From the NCBI RefSeq assembly GCF_014873495.1, contig NZ_JADBGF010000001.1:8680001-8744000 (forward strand): 64,000 bases of DNA, written 5' to 3'. The position numbers were made by a program, and so were the translations under genes. Each line of letters starts with the position of its first letter. Within the stretch, counting starts at the first letter, position 1. The notes beneath the pieces were generated by a model, which had not been told where the DNA came from, searched no databases, and saw only the letters and a program-made list of their open reading frames with translations. This DNA is from Streptomyces stelliscabiei. GTDB lineage: Bacteria; Actinomycetota; Actinomycetes; Streptomycetales; Streptomycetaceae. Of the stretch, positions 54,615-64,000 are shown piece after piece.

Positions 54615-57600
54615 ATGTCCTGGCTGTCTCGGATCAGTCTGGCCAACCGCAAGTTGGCCGCATTGATCACGATCATCGTCGTTGCCTTCGGGGCGTACGC
54701 CGCCTCGTCCCTCAAACAGCAGCTGATCCCTAACATCTCCTTCCCCGCGGTCACCGTGACCGCCACCTATGCGGGAGCCTCGCCGCAGGTGGTGGAGGAC
54801 CAGGTCGTCAAGCCGATCGAGGACGCCGTCAAAAGCGTCGACGGGGTCGAAACGGTGACCTCCACGTCGAGGCAGGGCTCGGCCTCCGTCCAGCTGCAGT
54901 TCGACTACGACGCTGATGTCGACACCAAGGCGAACGACGTCCAGCAGGCGCTCTCGAAGAGCTCCGCGAGCCTGCCCGACAACATCGACCCCGAGGTCCA
55001 GAAGGGCAGCAGCGACGACCAACCGACCATGACGCTGGCCGTCACCTCCGACGAGGATCAGCAGGACCTGGCGAAGGTGCTCGAGGACAAGGTTGTCCCG
55101 GAGCTGAAGGCCGTCGACGGGGTCAACCAAGCCACGGTCACCGGTGAACGCGACCGGAATGTCGTCATCACCCCGGACTCCGGCAAACTTCAGGACGCCG
55201 GCCTGACCGTCCAGTCGATCAAGAGCGCGCTGACGTCGAACGGCTCCACCTCGCCCGGCGGATCCGTGAACTCCGACAAGAAGTCGCTCAGCATCCAGAT
55301 CGGCGGTGCCCTGACCTCCGTACAGCAGGTCAAGGACCTGTGGCTGAGCGCGGAGACCGGCGCCGGCAGCGCCTCGGGGGCGAGTGGTCCCGGCGGCGCC
55401 GCGGCAGGCACGTCCTCGACCACGGGTTCCACGGGTTCCGGTTCCTCCAGCCCGGTGCAGCTCAAGGATGTAGCGACGGTCGAGCTCAAGGACTCCGACG
55501 CCACCACGCTCACCAGGACCAACGGCAAGGAGAGCCTCGGCGTAGCAATCACGATGGACCAGGACGGCAGTTCGTCGTCCATCTCCCAGGACGTCCGCGG
55601 GAAGCTGTCCGGCCTGGAGAAGGACCTCGGCCACCATTCGCGGATAACCGTGGTCTCCGACAACGGCCCGCAGGTTCGGCAGGCCGTCGTCGGCCTGTTC
55701 GAGGAGGGCCTGCTCGGTCTGCTGATGGCGGTCGTCGTGATCGTCGTCTTCCTGCGCTCCGTCCGCTCCACCCTGGTCACGGCCGTCTCGATCCCGTTGT
55801 CCCTGCTCATCGCGCTGATCGCGCTGTGGACGAAGGACTACTCGCTCAACGTCCTCACCCTCGGAGGCCTGACCCTGGCGGTCGGGCGGGTCGTCGACGA
55901 CTCGATCGTGGTCCTGGAGAACATCAAACGCCACCTCGGCTACGGCGAGGACAAGCGCACCGCCATCCTGACGGCGGTGCGCGAGGTATCCACCGCGGTC
56001 ACTCTCTCCACTCTCACCACGGTGGCGGTGTTCGTGCCCATAGCCCTGGTCAGCGGCCTGGTCGGGGAGTTGTTCGGACCGTTCTCGATCACCGTCGTGG
56101 CGGCGATGCTGGCATCCCTGCTTGTCTCGCTCACTATCGTGCCCGCGCTCGCCTACTGGTTCCTCAAGCCACCGAAGGAAGCCGAGGCCGCCGACCCCGA
56201 GGAGTTCCGCAGGAAGGTTGAGGAGGAGGAACGAAGCGGCACCCTGCAACGGGCGTACGTCCCCGTCATCGACTGGGCCATTGGCCACCGCAAATCCGTC
56301 CTGGGCATCGCGGCCGCCCTGCTCGTCTTCACGTTCAGCCTGACTGCAGGCCTCAAGACGAGCTTCCTCGGCGACTCCGGCTCGAACTCCGTGAGCGTTA
56401 CCCAGACCCTGCCCGAAGGCAGCAGCTTGCAGGCTACCGACGCCGCAGCCAAGAAGGTTGAGAAGGTCATCTCCGCTGTCGACGGGGTTGACTCCTACCA
56501 GGTCACCATCGGCTCCTCGGGCGGCTTCGCCGTCATGGGCGGCGGCAGCAGCGCCAACAGCGCCTCGTACAGCATCGCCGTCAAGGACGGGGCTGATTCG
56601 TCGGCAGTCGAGGACACACTGCGGGACAGGTTCCACGCCCTCAAGGGCGCCGGCGACCTGACGGTCGGATCCAACAGCGGCTTCGGGTCCAACAACTCCA
56701 TCCAGGTCGATGTGAAGTCCGACGACGACGCGAACCTCAAGACCGCCACCGACAAGATCGAGAACGCGCTCAAGGGCCTCAAAGAGGTCACCGACGTCAG
56801 CAGCGATCTCTCCACGCAGTCACCACAGATCAGCATCCGGGCCAAGGGTGAGGAAGCTGCCTCGTACGGACTGACCGACACGAGCATTGCCTCAGCCGTG
56901 AGCGAGGCTGTGCAAGGCAGCACCGTCACGCAGATCACCGTCGACGGCTCGGCACGCGACGTGCTCGTCAAGACCACCTCCACCGCACCGAACAGTGTCA
57001 GCGGCCTTGAGGCGCTGAAGATCTCGACATCTCACGGGGAGGTCCGGCTCGACAAGGTCGCCACGGTCACGCAGACCCAGGCACCCACCAAGCGCCAGCG
57101 CGTCGATGGTTCCGGTGACGCCGCTGTCACCGCCACCCCGGCCGGAGACAGCACAGGCACTGCCAGTGCGAAGGTGCAGCAGGCGATCGACAAGCTCGAC
57201 CTGCCGTCCGGCGTGACCTACGAGATGGGGGGCGTGACAGCCAGTCAGGGCAGTGCCTTCAGCCAGCTCGGCTTGGCCATCCTGGCCGCGATCGCGATCG
57301 TCTTCCTTCTGTTGGTCGGAGTCTTCCGCAGCATCCGCCAGACCCTGGTGCTGCTGGCCTCCATCCCATTCGCCTTCACGGGTGCGTTCGCCCTGCTGCG
57401 CATCACCAACACTCCGCTGGGCGTGGCGGCGCTGATCGGCATGCTGATGCTCATCGGGATCGTGGTCACCAACGCCATCGTGCTGATGGACCTCGTCAAT
57501 CAGTACCGAGCCCAGGGCATGAGCGTCCAGGAGGCCGTGCGCGAGGGCGGACGACGCCGGCTCCGCCCGATCTTGATGACCGCGTTGGCGACCATCTTTG

Positions 57601-57839
57601 CGCTCCTGCCGATGGCCCTCGGCATCACCGACTCGGGCGGCTTCATCTCCACGCCGCTAGCCGTGGTGGTCATCGGTGGCCTCTTCAGCTCCACCCTGCT
57701 CACCCTGGTGCTCATCCCGACCCTCTACACAATGGTCGAGACCCGCCGCGAGCGCCGCACACAACGCCGTGCCCGCCGGGCCGCGCGAAAGCCCGCGCCA
57801 ACGGCACAGGAGAACTCCACGCTGCAGCCGCAGCCGTAG
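54615..57839 (+). CDS. RND-family exporter (HAE1-like permease)
   Basis: 1074 aa inner-membrane permease with the RND plan: helix 1 (LANRKLAALITIIVVAFGAY), a large periplasmic-type loop (about 35-335), helices 2-6 (about 340-520, with LTLGGLTLAVGRVVDDSIVV carrying the proton-relay Asp pair), a second large loop (about 545-845), helices 8-12 (about 850-1025, GVAALIGMLMLIGIVVTNAI, then RRRLRPILMTALATIFALLP). Loop 1 has a Gly/Ser/Thr-rich insert at about 250-285. No adaptor or outer-membrane gene is adjacent, as is usual in actinobacteria. ATG 54615 sits at the conserved start; ATGs at 54564 and 54600 are possible. It probably exports lipids or drugs under control of the preceding two-component system. 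Confidence 0.9.
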   Translation: MSWLSRISLANRKLAALITIIVVAFGAYAASSLKQQLIPNISFPAVTVTATYAGASPQVVEDQVVKPIEDAVKSVDGVETVTSTSRQGSASVQLQFDYDADVDTKANDVQQALSKSSASLPDNIDPEVQKGSSDDQPTMTLAVTSDEDQQDLAKVLEDKVVPELKAVDGVNQATVTGERDRNVVITPDSGKLQDAGLTVQSIKSALTSNGSTSPGGSVNSDKKSLSIQIGGALTSVQQVKDLWLSAETGAGSASGASGPGGAAAGTSSTTGSTGSGSSSPVQLKDVATVELKDSDATTLTRTNGKESLGVAITMDQDGSSSSISQDVRGKLSGLEKDLGHHSRITVVSDNGPQVRQAVVGLFEEGLLGLLMAVVVIVVFLRSVRSTLVTAVSIPLSLLIALIALWTKDYSLNVLTLGGLTLAVGRVVDDSIVVLENIKRHLGYGEDKRTAILTAVREVSTAVTLSTLTTVAVFVPIALVSGLVGELFGPFSITVVAAMLASLLVSLTIVPALAYWFLKPPKEAEAADPEEFRRKVEEEERSGTLQRAYVPVIDWAIGHRKSVLGIAAALLVFTFSLTAGLKTSFLGDSGSNSVSVTQTLPEGSSLQATDAAAKKVEKVISAVDGVDSYQVTIGSSGGFAVMGGGSSANSASYSIAVKDGADSSAVEDTLRDRFHALKGAGDLTVGSNSGFGSNNSIQVDVKSDDDANLKTATDKIENALKGLKEVTDVSSDLSTQSPQISIRAKGEEAASYGLTDTSIASAVSEAVQGSTVTQITVDGSARDVLVKTTSTAPNSVSGLEALKISTSHGEVRLDKVATVTQTQAPTKRQRVDGSGDAAVTATPAGDSTGTASAKVQQAIDKLDLPSGVTYEMGGVTASQGSAFSQLGLAILAAIAIVFLLLVGVFRSIRQTLVLLASIPFAFTGAFALLRITNTPLGVAALIGMLMLIGIVVTNAIVLMDLVNQYRAQGMSVQEAVREGGRRRLRPILMTALATIFALLPMALGITDSGGFISTPLAVVVIGGLFSSTLLTLVLIPTLYTMVETRRERRTQRRARRAARKPAPTAQENSTLQPQP

Positions 57840-57858
57840 CAGCTCAAGAAGAAGAGGT

Positions 57859-57896
57859 CGTGTGTGCGGGGGCTCTATCGGCCACCCGCACACACG
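57859..57896. terminator. Terminator after the RND gene
   Basis: Perfect 12-bp stem CGTGTGTGCGGG / CCCGCACACACG with a 14-nt loop, 20 bp after the RND stop. It probably also ends the convergent glyoxalase-type gene fragment. Confidence 0.75.
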
Positions 57897-57924
57897 CGTT
57901 GGCCGGCCACCCCGTCGATCCTTG

Positions 57925-58010
57925 TCAGGAAGCAGCGAAGACCTGTGAGTCGTCGGCGAAAGCCTTGAACTCCAGGGCGTTGCCGGCCGGGTCGAGGAGG
58001 AACATCGGGG
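57925..58010 (-). pseudogene. C-terminal fragment of a glyoxalase/VOC-superfamily gene
   Basis: Minus-strand frame PMFLLDPAGNALEFKAFADD, then SQVFAAS and stop at 57925. FLLDPAGNALEFKAF is the last strand of the VOC fold, including the metal-binding Glu. The rest of the gene is replaced by the IS110 end at about 58011. Confidence 0.75.
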
Positions 58011-58134
58011 AGTGTAAATCTGACGGCGGATCCGACGATCATGGAGAGACGTCAAGTGACCGGCATCGCCGTGGAGTTGGAGACCGTGGAGCCTGTCGAG
58101 AGTGCCCCGTGGGGGGGTGCCTCTATGTCTTTCG

Positions 58135-59337
58135 TCAAGCGAGGCGGGGGGTTCGGGGTTCGTAGAAGGTGCCGTCGCGGAGCATCGCGAACAGCACGTT
58201 GATGCGTTGCCGGGCGAGGCGGAGGAGTGCCTGGGTGTGGGTCTTTCCGCGGGCCCGGCATCGGTCGTAGTAGGTGCGGGAGGCGGGATCGTGCAGGGCG
58301 GCGAACGCGGAGAGGAACATCGCGCGTTTGAGCTGCCGGTTGCCGCCTCTGGGTGCGTGTTCGCCATGGATCGAGGTCCCGGACGACTTTGTGGTCGGGG
58401 CGAGGCCGGCGTAGGAGGCGAGGTGGGCGGCGGTGGGGAAGCTGGTGCCGTCGCCGACGGTGACCAGCAGTGCGGCGGCGGTCCTGACGCCGACGCCGGG
58501 CAGCGACGTCAGGACCTTGGAAAGAGGGTGGTCCTCCAGCAGGGCTGTGATCTGGGCTTCTGCCGCCCGTCTTTGTTCGCGAACGGCGCCGAGCGAGCGG
58601 GTCAGCGACGGGATCACGACATCCAGGGTGCCGGTGCCCGGGACCACGACGGTCTGCTCGTCGAGCGCCTCGAAGACGTCGTCGATCAGCCGCTTTGCCA
58701 TGCGCGGGGCTTTGGGCCGGATTACCTCGACCAGCCTGCGGCGTCCGGCCTTTCGCAGCGCGGCCGGGGATCCGTAGCGTTCCAGCAGCCAGGTGACCGC
58801 CTGGTGATCCAGACGTGGGCCCAGGACCCGTTCCAGGGAGGGGTGGAACTGGGTGAGCAGGCCCCGGATGCGGTTGCTGGTGCGGGTGGCCTCGGCCGCC
58901 AGGTCCTGGTCGAAGCCGACGAGGACGGTGAGCTCGGCGGTGATCTCGTCGGTCAGCTGAAGCGAGCGCAGGGTGTGCGGCATGGTGCGGGCGGCGTCCG
59001 CGATGACGGCCGCGTCGCGGGCGTCGGTCTTCGCCTCGCCCGGGTAGAGGTCAGCGATCCGCCGCATCGACAGGCCCGGCAGGTAGGCGACCTGGCAGCC
59101 CGTGTCGCGGGCCACCGTCAGCGGCAGAGCGCCGATGGAGGCCGGCTGGTCCACGACGACCAGGACGGTGCCGAACTTCTCGCGGAGCTTGTCGAAGACC
59201 TGCCTCAGCTTCGGTTCGGTGTTGGGCAGCTGCTTGTCGAAGACCTTCTTGCCAGCCGGGGTGAGTCCGTGGCCGTGGTGAGCGCTCTTCCCGACACCCA
59301 GGCCCAGGAAGACGCCTGTCTCGTCGTACTCGTTCAA
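58135..59337 (-). mobile_element. IS110-family transposase, full length but with the first catalytic Asp changed to Gly
   Basis: 400 aa, uninterrupted. Later DEDD residues (VVVDQPASIG, KTDARDAAVIADAART) and the C-terminal transposase_20 domain (LTSLPGVGVRTAAALLVTVG, HAPRGGNRQLKRAMFLSAFA) are in place. The N terminus reads VFLGLGVGKSAHHG where related transposases have GLDVGK. This Asp binds a metal ion in the RuvC-like active site, so the protein is probably inactive. It interrupts the VOC-family gene on its left. Residues between the two IS110 genes (59338-59704) are IS flank. Confidence 0.85.
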
Positions 59338-59704
59338 GCCGTCCTCCCGAACGGGGCGTGCGGTGCTGGCCTGGGCGTTGGCGTCGTGCGCGCATCCACG
59401 TTATGCAGACCTGTCGCCCGTGTACGGCCGGGCATTGCGCTCGGCCGGGCGGTAGTCGGACCTCTGACTTGTTGAATCGGACCCAGACGCACGGTCTGCA
59501 GCCGTAGCGTCCAGGGTGCCGGTCAGCATGGGCTCGCGTGACCTCATGCCGCCCCAATTCGGGCTGGCTCATGATGAGTTTGCCGCCGCTGGCCGGCACC
59601 CGCGCGGTGTGGCTCGACAGAGGCGTGACCAATGGACGCTGAGACTTCAAGTCAGAGTGCCCACCGCACCCGTCCCATCCCGTTGCGACCTGGTCAGGGT
59701 GCCC

Positions 59705-60739
59705 GTGATCACCATCGGTATCGATCCCCACAAGTCCTCTCACACCGCCGTTGCCGTCGATGCCGCCGGGCATCAACTGGCCCAGCGGCGCTTCGTTGTC
59801 AACGCCGGGACCGTCCGTCAGCTCATGCGCTGGTGCGAGACGTGGCCCGAGCGGCGCTTCGCCGTCGAAGGCGCCCGCGGCCTGGGCCGCAGCCTTGCCC
59901 AGCAGCTGGCCGCTGCCGGGGAGAAGGTGGTGGACGTTCCGTCCACCCTCTCCGCCCGGGCCCGGCTGCTGGCCACCGGCGGGGACCGCAAGACCGACGC
60001 CGCCGACGCCCTTCATGTCGCTCAGGTCGCACTCTTCCGGCAGGACTTGCGCACGGTCGAACCGGAGGACCAGTCGACGATCCTGCGGCTGCTGACCGAG
60101 CGCCACGACGACCTCGTCAACGAACGCACTCGGATCATCAACCGACTCCACGCCGTCCTGCGAGACCTGCTGCCGGGCGGGGCTCCCACCCGCCTGTCCG
60201 CCGAGAAGGCCGCAGCCCTCATGAAGGGCATCCGTCCCGCCACAGCCACCGACTCCTGCCGACGCGATCTCGCCCGGGATCTTCTCGCGGATCTTCGACG
60301 CGTCGACCGCCAGGTCCGTAACAACGAGGCCCAGATGCGTGACGCCCTGGCGGCCGCCCGCCCCGCGCTGACCGCACTGCCCGGACTGGGCACCGTGATC
60401 GCCGCCAAGCTGCTCGGGCACGTGGGCGACGTCGCGCGCTTCCCTACCGAGCACCATTTCGCCAGCTATACCGGTACTGCCCCACTGGACGCCTCCAGCG
60501 GAAAGAACACCCGCCACCGACTCAACACCGGAGGAAACCGAGCCCTCAACTCGGTGCTGCACATGGTGGCTGTCTGCCAGATCCGCGACGGCGGCCGTGG
60601 ACAGGAGTACTACCTGCGCAAGATCGCCGAGGGCAAGACACCGGCGGAGGCACGGAGGGCCCTCAAACGGCGCCTCTCGAACGTGGTCTATCGCACCCTC
60701 AAACGCGACCGCCGCAAGGCCCTCCCTACGGCCGCTTGA
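59705..60739 (+). mobile_element. IS110-family transposase, apparently intact
   Basis: 344 aa from GTG 59705 (VITIGIDPHKSSHTAVAVDA; GTG 59699 is also in frame). DEDD residues are present: GIDPHK, FAVEGARG, KTDAADALHVAQ. The C-terminal domain has LTALPGLGTVIAAKLLGHVG, NTGGNRALNSVLHMVAVCQI and the catalytic-type Ser region. It is divergent from the previous IS110 and of a different subgroup. The only transposase in the window with no visible defect, so it could still be mobile. Confidence 0.85.
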
Positions 60740-60900
60740 CACACAGAGGCACTCATCAGCGTCTCCAACGGCGCCTCTCGGGCCCGGTGGCACCACCCCC
60801 CAGGTCATCTGTTCGACAGGGGGGAACAGCCATGCCGGGCCCGGAGGCCAGCGGCCCTCTTGCAGGACCGCGAAGAAGATAACGGGGGCAGCCTGCGTCC

Positions 60901-61371
60901 GTGTCCGACGAGCAGCTGGTCGCGAGGCTGGTGGAGCGGGGCCGGTCGGAGGGGCTGCAGGTGACCAAACGGGTCCTGGAAGCCGCCCTGGAAGGCGAGA
61001 TCACCGATCACCTCGGTTATGAGAAGCACGATCCGGCAGGGAAGAACAACGGCAACAGCCGCAACGGCACCCGTGCCAAGACCGTGCTGACCGACGTCGG
61101 GCCGGTCGAGGTGAAGGTGCCGCGTGATACCGCCGGCAGTTTCGAGCCGCAGAGCGTCGAGAAGCGGCAGCGGCGTCTGATCGGCGTCGATGAGATGGTG
61201 CTCTCCTTGTCCGCGAAGGGCCTTACCCACGTGGAGATATCAGCTCATCTCGCCGAGGTGTACGGCGCCGAGGTGTCCAAGCAGACCGTCTCCACCATCA
61301 CCGACAAGGTGAGGGAGGGTATGGCCGAGTGGCAGAACCGCCGCTCGACCGCGCTTGACTTCTATCGGTGA
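60901..61371 (+). mobile_element. IS256-family transposase, N-terminal part
   Basis: From GTG 60901 about 155 codons of an IS256 (Mutator) transposase: TKRVLEAALEGEITDHLGYE, KNNGNSRNGTRAKTVLTDVG, VEVKVPRDTAGSFEPQSVEK, MVLSLSAKGLTHVEISAHLA, VSKQTVSTITDKV. Protein ends at ALDFYR where it meets an IS5 fragment on the other strand; the DDE core is missing. Confidence 0.85.
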
Positions 61372-61559
61372 TTGCGAACGCCCCGCAACCGGTCCGGTCC
61401 GGCCCTGTAGAGCAGCGCGTTGACGATCTGCCGCATCTCGTACCGGCCCTGATGGCCGCTGACCGACGGATGCGCGGCCTTCCACGCGGCGATCACAGGC
61501 TCGATCAGCGCCCACTGATCGTCGCTCACGTCGGTCTTGTGGGGCTTGCGCTCGCTCAC
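61362..61559 (-). mobile_element. IS5-family transposase, N-terminal fragment
   Basis: ATG 61559 begins SERKPHKTDVSDDQWALIEP then VIAAWKAAHPSVSGHQGRYE, MRQIVNALLYRAGPDRLRGV, the DUF4096-type start of IS5 transposases. It stops at 61362 inside the end of the IS256 frame, so the two elements truncate one another. Confidence 0.8.
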
Positions 61560-62302
61560 GGTGCCCAGCCCAACATGCCCATGGCCGCCGGCCGGCCGGG
61601 ATGCCGCACCGCCACACGTTCAGGTGATGCCAAGACTCCTATGCACTCTCATTCCTCCCTCTCACAGCGCCGTGCAGCTCAGCTGGCCGACGGGCCACCT
61701 GAGCCGGTGACACCTACGGTGCTTTGCGCGTTGTTGGTGACAAGCAGCGTGCTGACCTGCTGACGACTATCCAGATTCATCGCACCAGGGCCGCACGTCA
61801 GTGGCCGCCGATGGTGGCAACTATCGCGCTTCGGCACACATGGACATGGAACCGGCCACCAAAGCGCCCCGGTCGAACGACGACGCATTGACAGACCGGG
61901 ACATCGTGGGCGCTCGTGACCGGGCATGGCTCCCGCGTCGCTGAGGAGATGAGCAGAACACGTGGACCGGTCGGGGTGGGCAGATTAGGGCGCCGCCGTG
62001 TGAACACGACAGTAAGCGAGTGGGGGAGGGCTGGCGCTGATCTCTGCGGCGCGGTCCCCGGGCTGGTGCGCTGTCTGTCAGCTGGACGACCCGTCGCTCC
62101 GGGCTGTGGTTACCGCCCACCACCGACGACGACAGCGGCCACAACAACCCCTGTGCGTGCAAGAGCACGGCACGGATTTTTCACGAGGACACAGCGCAGA
62201 CGGAGAAGGCACGCATCTCCTGACTATCAGTCAAGTCGTGGCGGTCCTAGCGTCAATAGCCCCGGCCACATCGCTCTCTCCGTGAAAAGAGGCCCCTTGG
62301 CG
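61560..62302. other. Gene-poor region upstream of the lipase
   Basis: About 740 bp with no convincing gene. In-frame extension of the lipase frame up to 61916 is Arg/Thr/Pro-rich and lacks a signal-peptide-like start, so it is treated as non-coding. Around 62220-62300 the sequence is less GC-rich (CTGACTATCAGTCAAGTCG) and should carry the lipase promoter. No clear IS end was recognised on the left. Confidence 0.35.
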
Positions 62303-63583
62303 ATGAAGAGATCACTCCTGCTCAGCGCCCTCACGACGGCCGCGGCACTCGTCGGAACCGTGGTGTCCCCGGCCTACGGCGTCACCGGGCACGCGGCTGC
62401 CGCACCCACCTGCAACGCGGCCGACTCCGACATCTACGCCGCTCCCACGAGTGTGGCCGCCACTCCGGGTACCGTCCTCAGCTGCCGTCCAGTCTCCCTC
62501 ACCCAGGTGCCCGGCAACATCTCCATGACCGCGTGGAAGGTGCGCTACAGCTCAACCGACAACCAGGGTCGGCCCATCGCCGTCTCGGGCACCGTCGCCG
62601 TTCCGGCGGCCCCCTGGACCGGACCAGGCACCCGCCCGATCGTCGCGTTCAACCCGGGCACCCTGGGCCTGGGCCCCCAGTGCGCGTTCTCCAAGCAGCT
62701 CGCCGGGGCCTACCAGGACGAGTACGAAGGCGACAACATCGCCGCCCTGCTCAAGGCGGGCTACGCGGTCGCCGCCACCGACGGCGCCGGATACCTCGAC
62801 GGACAGACACACCCCTACGTCTCCGGGACCGACGCCGGGCACGCCCTGCTCGACATCGCCCGGGCCGCCACCGCGCTACCAGCGAGCGGCCTCTCTCCGC
62901 AGACCAGCGTGGGACTGTGGGGCTACTCCGAAGGCGGCGCGGCAAGCCTGTGGGCCGCCCAGCTCGCCACCGCTTACGCCCCCGATCTGCATGTCGTCGG
63001 CGACGCATCGGGCGGTGTCCCCGGCGACCTCAAGACCGTCGCCGCCTCCCTGGAAGGCGGCGCCTTCTCCGGCTTCCTCGCCGACGCAGCCATCGGGATC
63101 CACGCGGCCTACCAGGCGCTCCCCTTCGACTCCCTGCTCAACGACGACGGCCGTAAGGCCGTCACATCCGCCAAGTCCCTGTGCCTGGCCGGTACCACGG
63201 CCACGCTCGCAGGCAAGAAGCTGGCCGACTACACCAAGGACGGGCTCAGCCTCGACCAGCTCTACCAGCAGCGCGGTACCGACGGCCGTACCTGGGGCCA
63301 GGTCCTGGATGCCCAGAAACTCGGCGTGGACGTGGGCCCCGCGTCCACCACCGCCCGCTACCGCATCCCCTTCCCGGTGCTGCAGTACCGCGGTCTGCTC
63401 GACGAGGTCATCCCCACCTCCACCGAGGACGCGACCCGCGCCGCCTACTGCAGCGCCGGCATCACCACCGCTTGGCGAACCTACCCCGGCGACCATCTGC
63501 TCACCGACAACCAGGCGATCGGCGACGTCGTCAACTGGTTCGGCGACCGCTTCGCCGGACGCACGGCCCAGAACGACTGCTGA
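62303..63583 (+). CDS. Secreted lipase (secretory lipase family)
   Basis: 426 aa. MKRSLLLSALTTAAALVGTV then SPAYGVTGHAAA is a classical Sec signal peptide with cleavage near residue 35. The mature enzyme has the alpha/beta-hydrolase nucleophile elbow GYSEGG (about residue 213), Asp in YRGLLDEVIP (about 368) and His in PGDHLL (about 395), the arrangement of LIP-type secretory lipases. Conserved pairs of Cys (CNAADS, LSCRPV, QCAFSKQL, CLAG, YCSAG) fit an extracellular protein with disulfides. It should hydrolyse triacylglycerols or other esters outside the cell. Chromosomal-type composition, unlike the IS cluster on its left. Confidence 0.88.
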   Translation: MKRSLLLSALTTAAALVGTVVSPAYGVTGHAAAAPTCNAADSDIYAAPTSVAATPGTVLSCRPVSLTQVPGNISMTAWKVRYSSTDNQGRPIAVSGTVAVPAAPWTGPGTRPIVAFNPGTLGLGPQCAFSKQLAGAYQDEYEGDNIAALLKAGYAVAATDGAGYLDGQTHPYVSGTDAGHALLDIARAATALPASGLSPQTSVGLWGYSEGGAASLWAAQLATAYAPDLHVVGDASGGVPGDLKTVAASLEGGAFSGFLADAAIGIHAAYQALPFDSLLNDDGRKAVTSAKSLCLAGTTATLAGKKLADYTKDGLSLDQLYQQRGTDGRTWGQVLDAQKLGVDVGPASTTARYRIPFPVLQYRGLLDEVIPTSTEDATRAAYCSAGITTAWRTYPGDHLLTDNQAIGDVVNWFGDRFAGRTAQNDC

Positions 63584-64000
63584 GGCCACGCGTCGGCCGG
63601 ACATCAGGCAGATCGGAGGGTGAGCGCCAGCGAGTCCCACATCCACCTCGACGGCCCCGGTCCGGCCATAGCGGTCTATGGCACGAGAAGGAGCAATGCT
63701 CAGAACCTGTGGATCGCCCGGGGAGGACGTACCTTCCCGGGTGATTGATCGATAGGTCACCGAGCAAGACCGGCGTTCGCAGTACCGGCCGGGAAGGTAC
63801 GTCCGTGCTCACCGTAGTCAGCGAGAACGGCTCCACTCACGACCTTCGCCGGCGTGCTCGCCCACCAGCTCGCCACCCGGGCCGAAGTCCTCGGCTTCAC
63901 GCCCCACAAGCAGTCCGGTCCCGCAACACGGGAGGTCTCCCGCCGCCGTGCCAGCCGCACGTCCCCGCCGGTGTCCGGCCAGCTCCTCGATCCCGGGCAG
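63584..64000. other. Right edge of the window, no assignable gene
   Basis: After the lipase stop, 63584-63780 shows no gene. From about 63835 a plus-strand frame (TTFAGVLAHQLATRAEVLGF, then TPHKQSGPATREVSRRRASR) runs to the window end and could be the start or middle of a gene continuing outside, but no family is recognisable. A minus-strand frame at 63757-63960 is its likely shadow. Confidence 0.3.

Noticed and set aside
54348-56636. Long minus-strand open frame (762 codons) opposite the RND gene
   Set aside because: Antisense shadow of a clearly recognisable RND permease; no motif or ribosome site.
61916-62302. N-terminal extension of the lipase frame
   Set aside because: No signal-peptide-like start in the extension; the Sec signal begins at ATG 62303.

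Overview
The window is high-GC actinobacterial DNA. GTG starts, 4-bp ATGA/GTGA gene overlaps and the gene families all point to Streptomyces or a close relative. It divides into an accessory catabolic island (about 1-36 kb) crowded with broken insertion sequences, a compact chromosomal-looking block (36.8-57.9 kb), and a second IS cluster followed by a secreted lipase (58-64 kb). No rRNA, tRNA or CRISPR array was seen.

Island, first half (1-16.2 kb). A minus-strand set encodes a tandem SDR protein, an LLM-type flavin oxidoreductase, an HpaB/HsaA-type flavin monooxygenase, two SnoaL/NTF2-like proteins (one frameshifted), an IclR regulator and an aldehyde dehydrogenase. Divergent from it are a flavin reductase, which is the likely partner of the monooxygenase, and an HSL-type esterase. 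After a patch of broken IS elements comes a carotenoid-cleavage/lignostilbene-type dioxygenase coupled to an SDR. Together these fit oxidative cleavage of an aromatic alkene, apocarotenoid or stilbene-like compound to an aldehyde, oxidation of the aldehyde, and two-component hydroxylation. The substrate is not determined by the sequence.

Island, second half (16.2-36.5 kb). A second, partly decayed set of the same families is present: an intact second HpaB-type monooxygenase, an MFS transporter, a regulator with two GntR helix-turn-helix segments and a PucR-type regulator. Fragments of a second dioxygenase, a second esterase and both SnoaL-like genes sit among them. The dioxygenase promoter region and 5' end occur twice in inverted orientation (about 13.64-14.17 and 24.25-24.84 kb). 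Further on, an MFS transporter and a cytochrome P450 stand as intact islands between IS remnants (IS110, IS1380, IS4, IS5, IS3, ISL3, IS1182-like, and an IS605-type tnpB element nested in an IS4 gene).

Chromosomal block (36.8-57.9 kb). A VTC-domain polyphosphate polymerase-like protein, a DUF4956 membrane protein and a CotH-kinase-like protein are translationally coupled. They are followed by an OmpR/histidine kinase pair, a fumarylacetoacetase-fold protein with an altered metal motif, a GT2-GtrA fusion, a PMT/ArnT-type glycosyltransferase, and a second, closely similar OmpR/kinase pair. Then come a TetR-DHA2 efflux operon with two clear operator palindromes, a NarL-type two-component system, and a single-component RND exporter.

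Right end (58-64 kb). A truncated glyoxalase-fold gene, two IS110 elements, a mutual IS256/IS5 truncation, and a secreted lipase.
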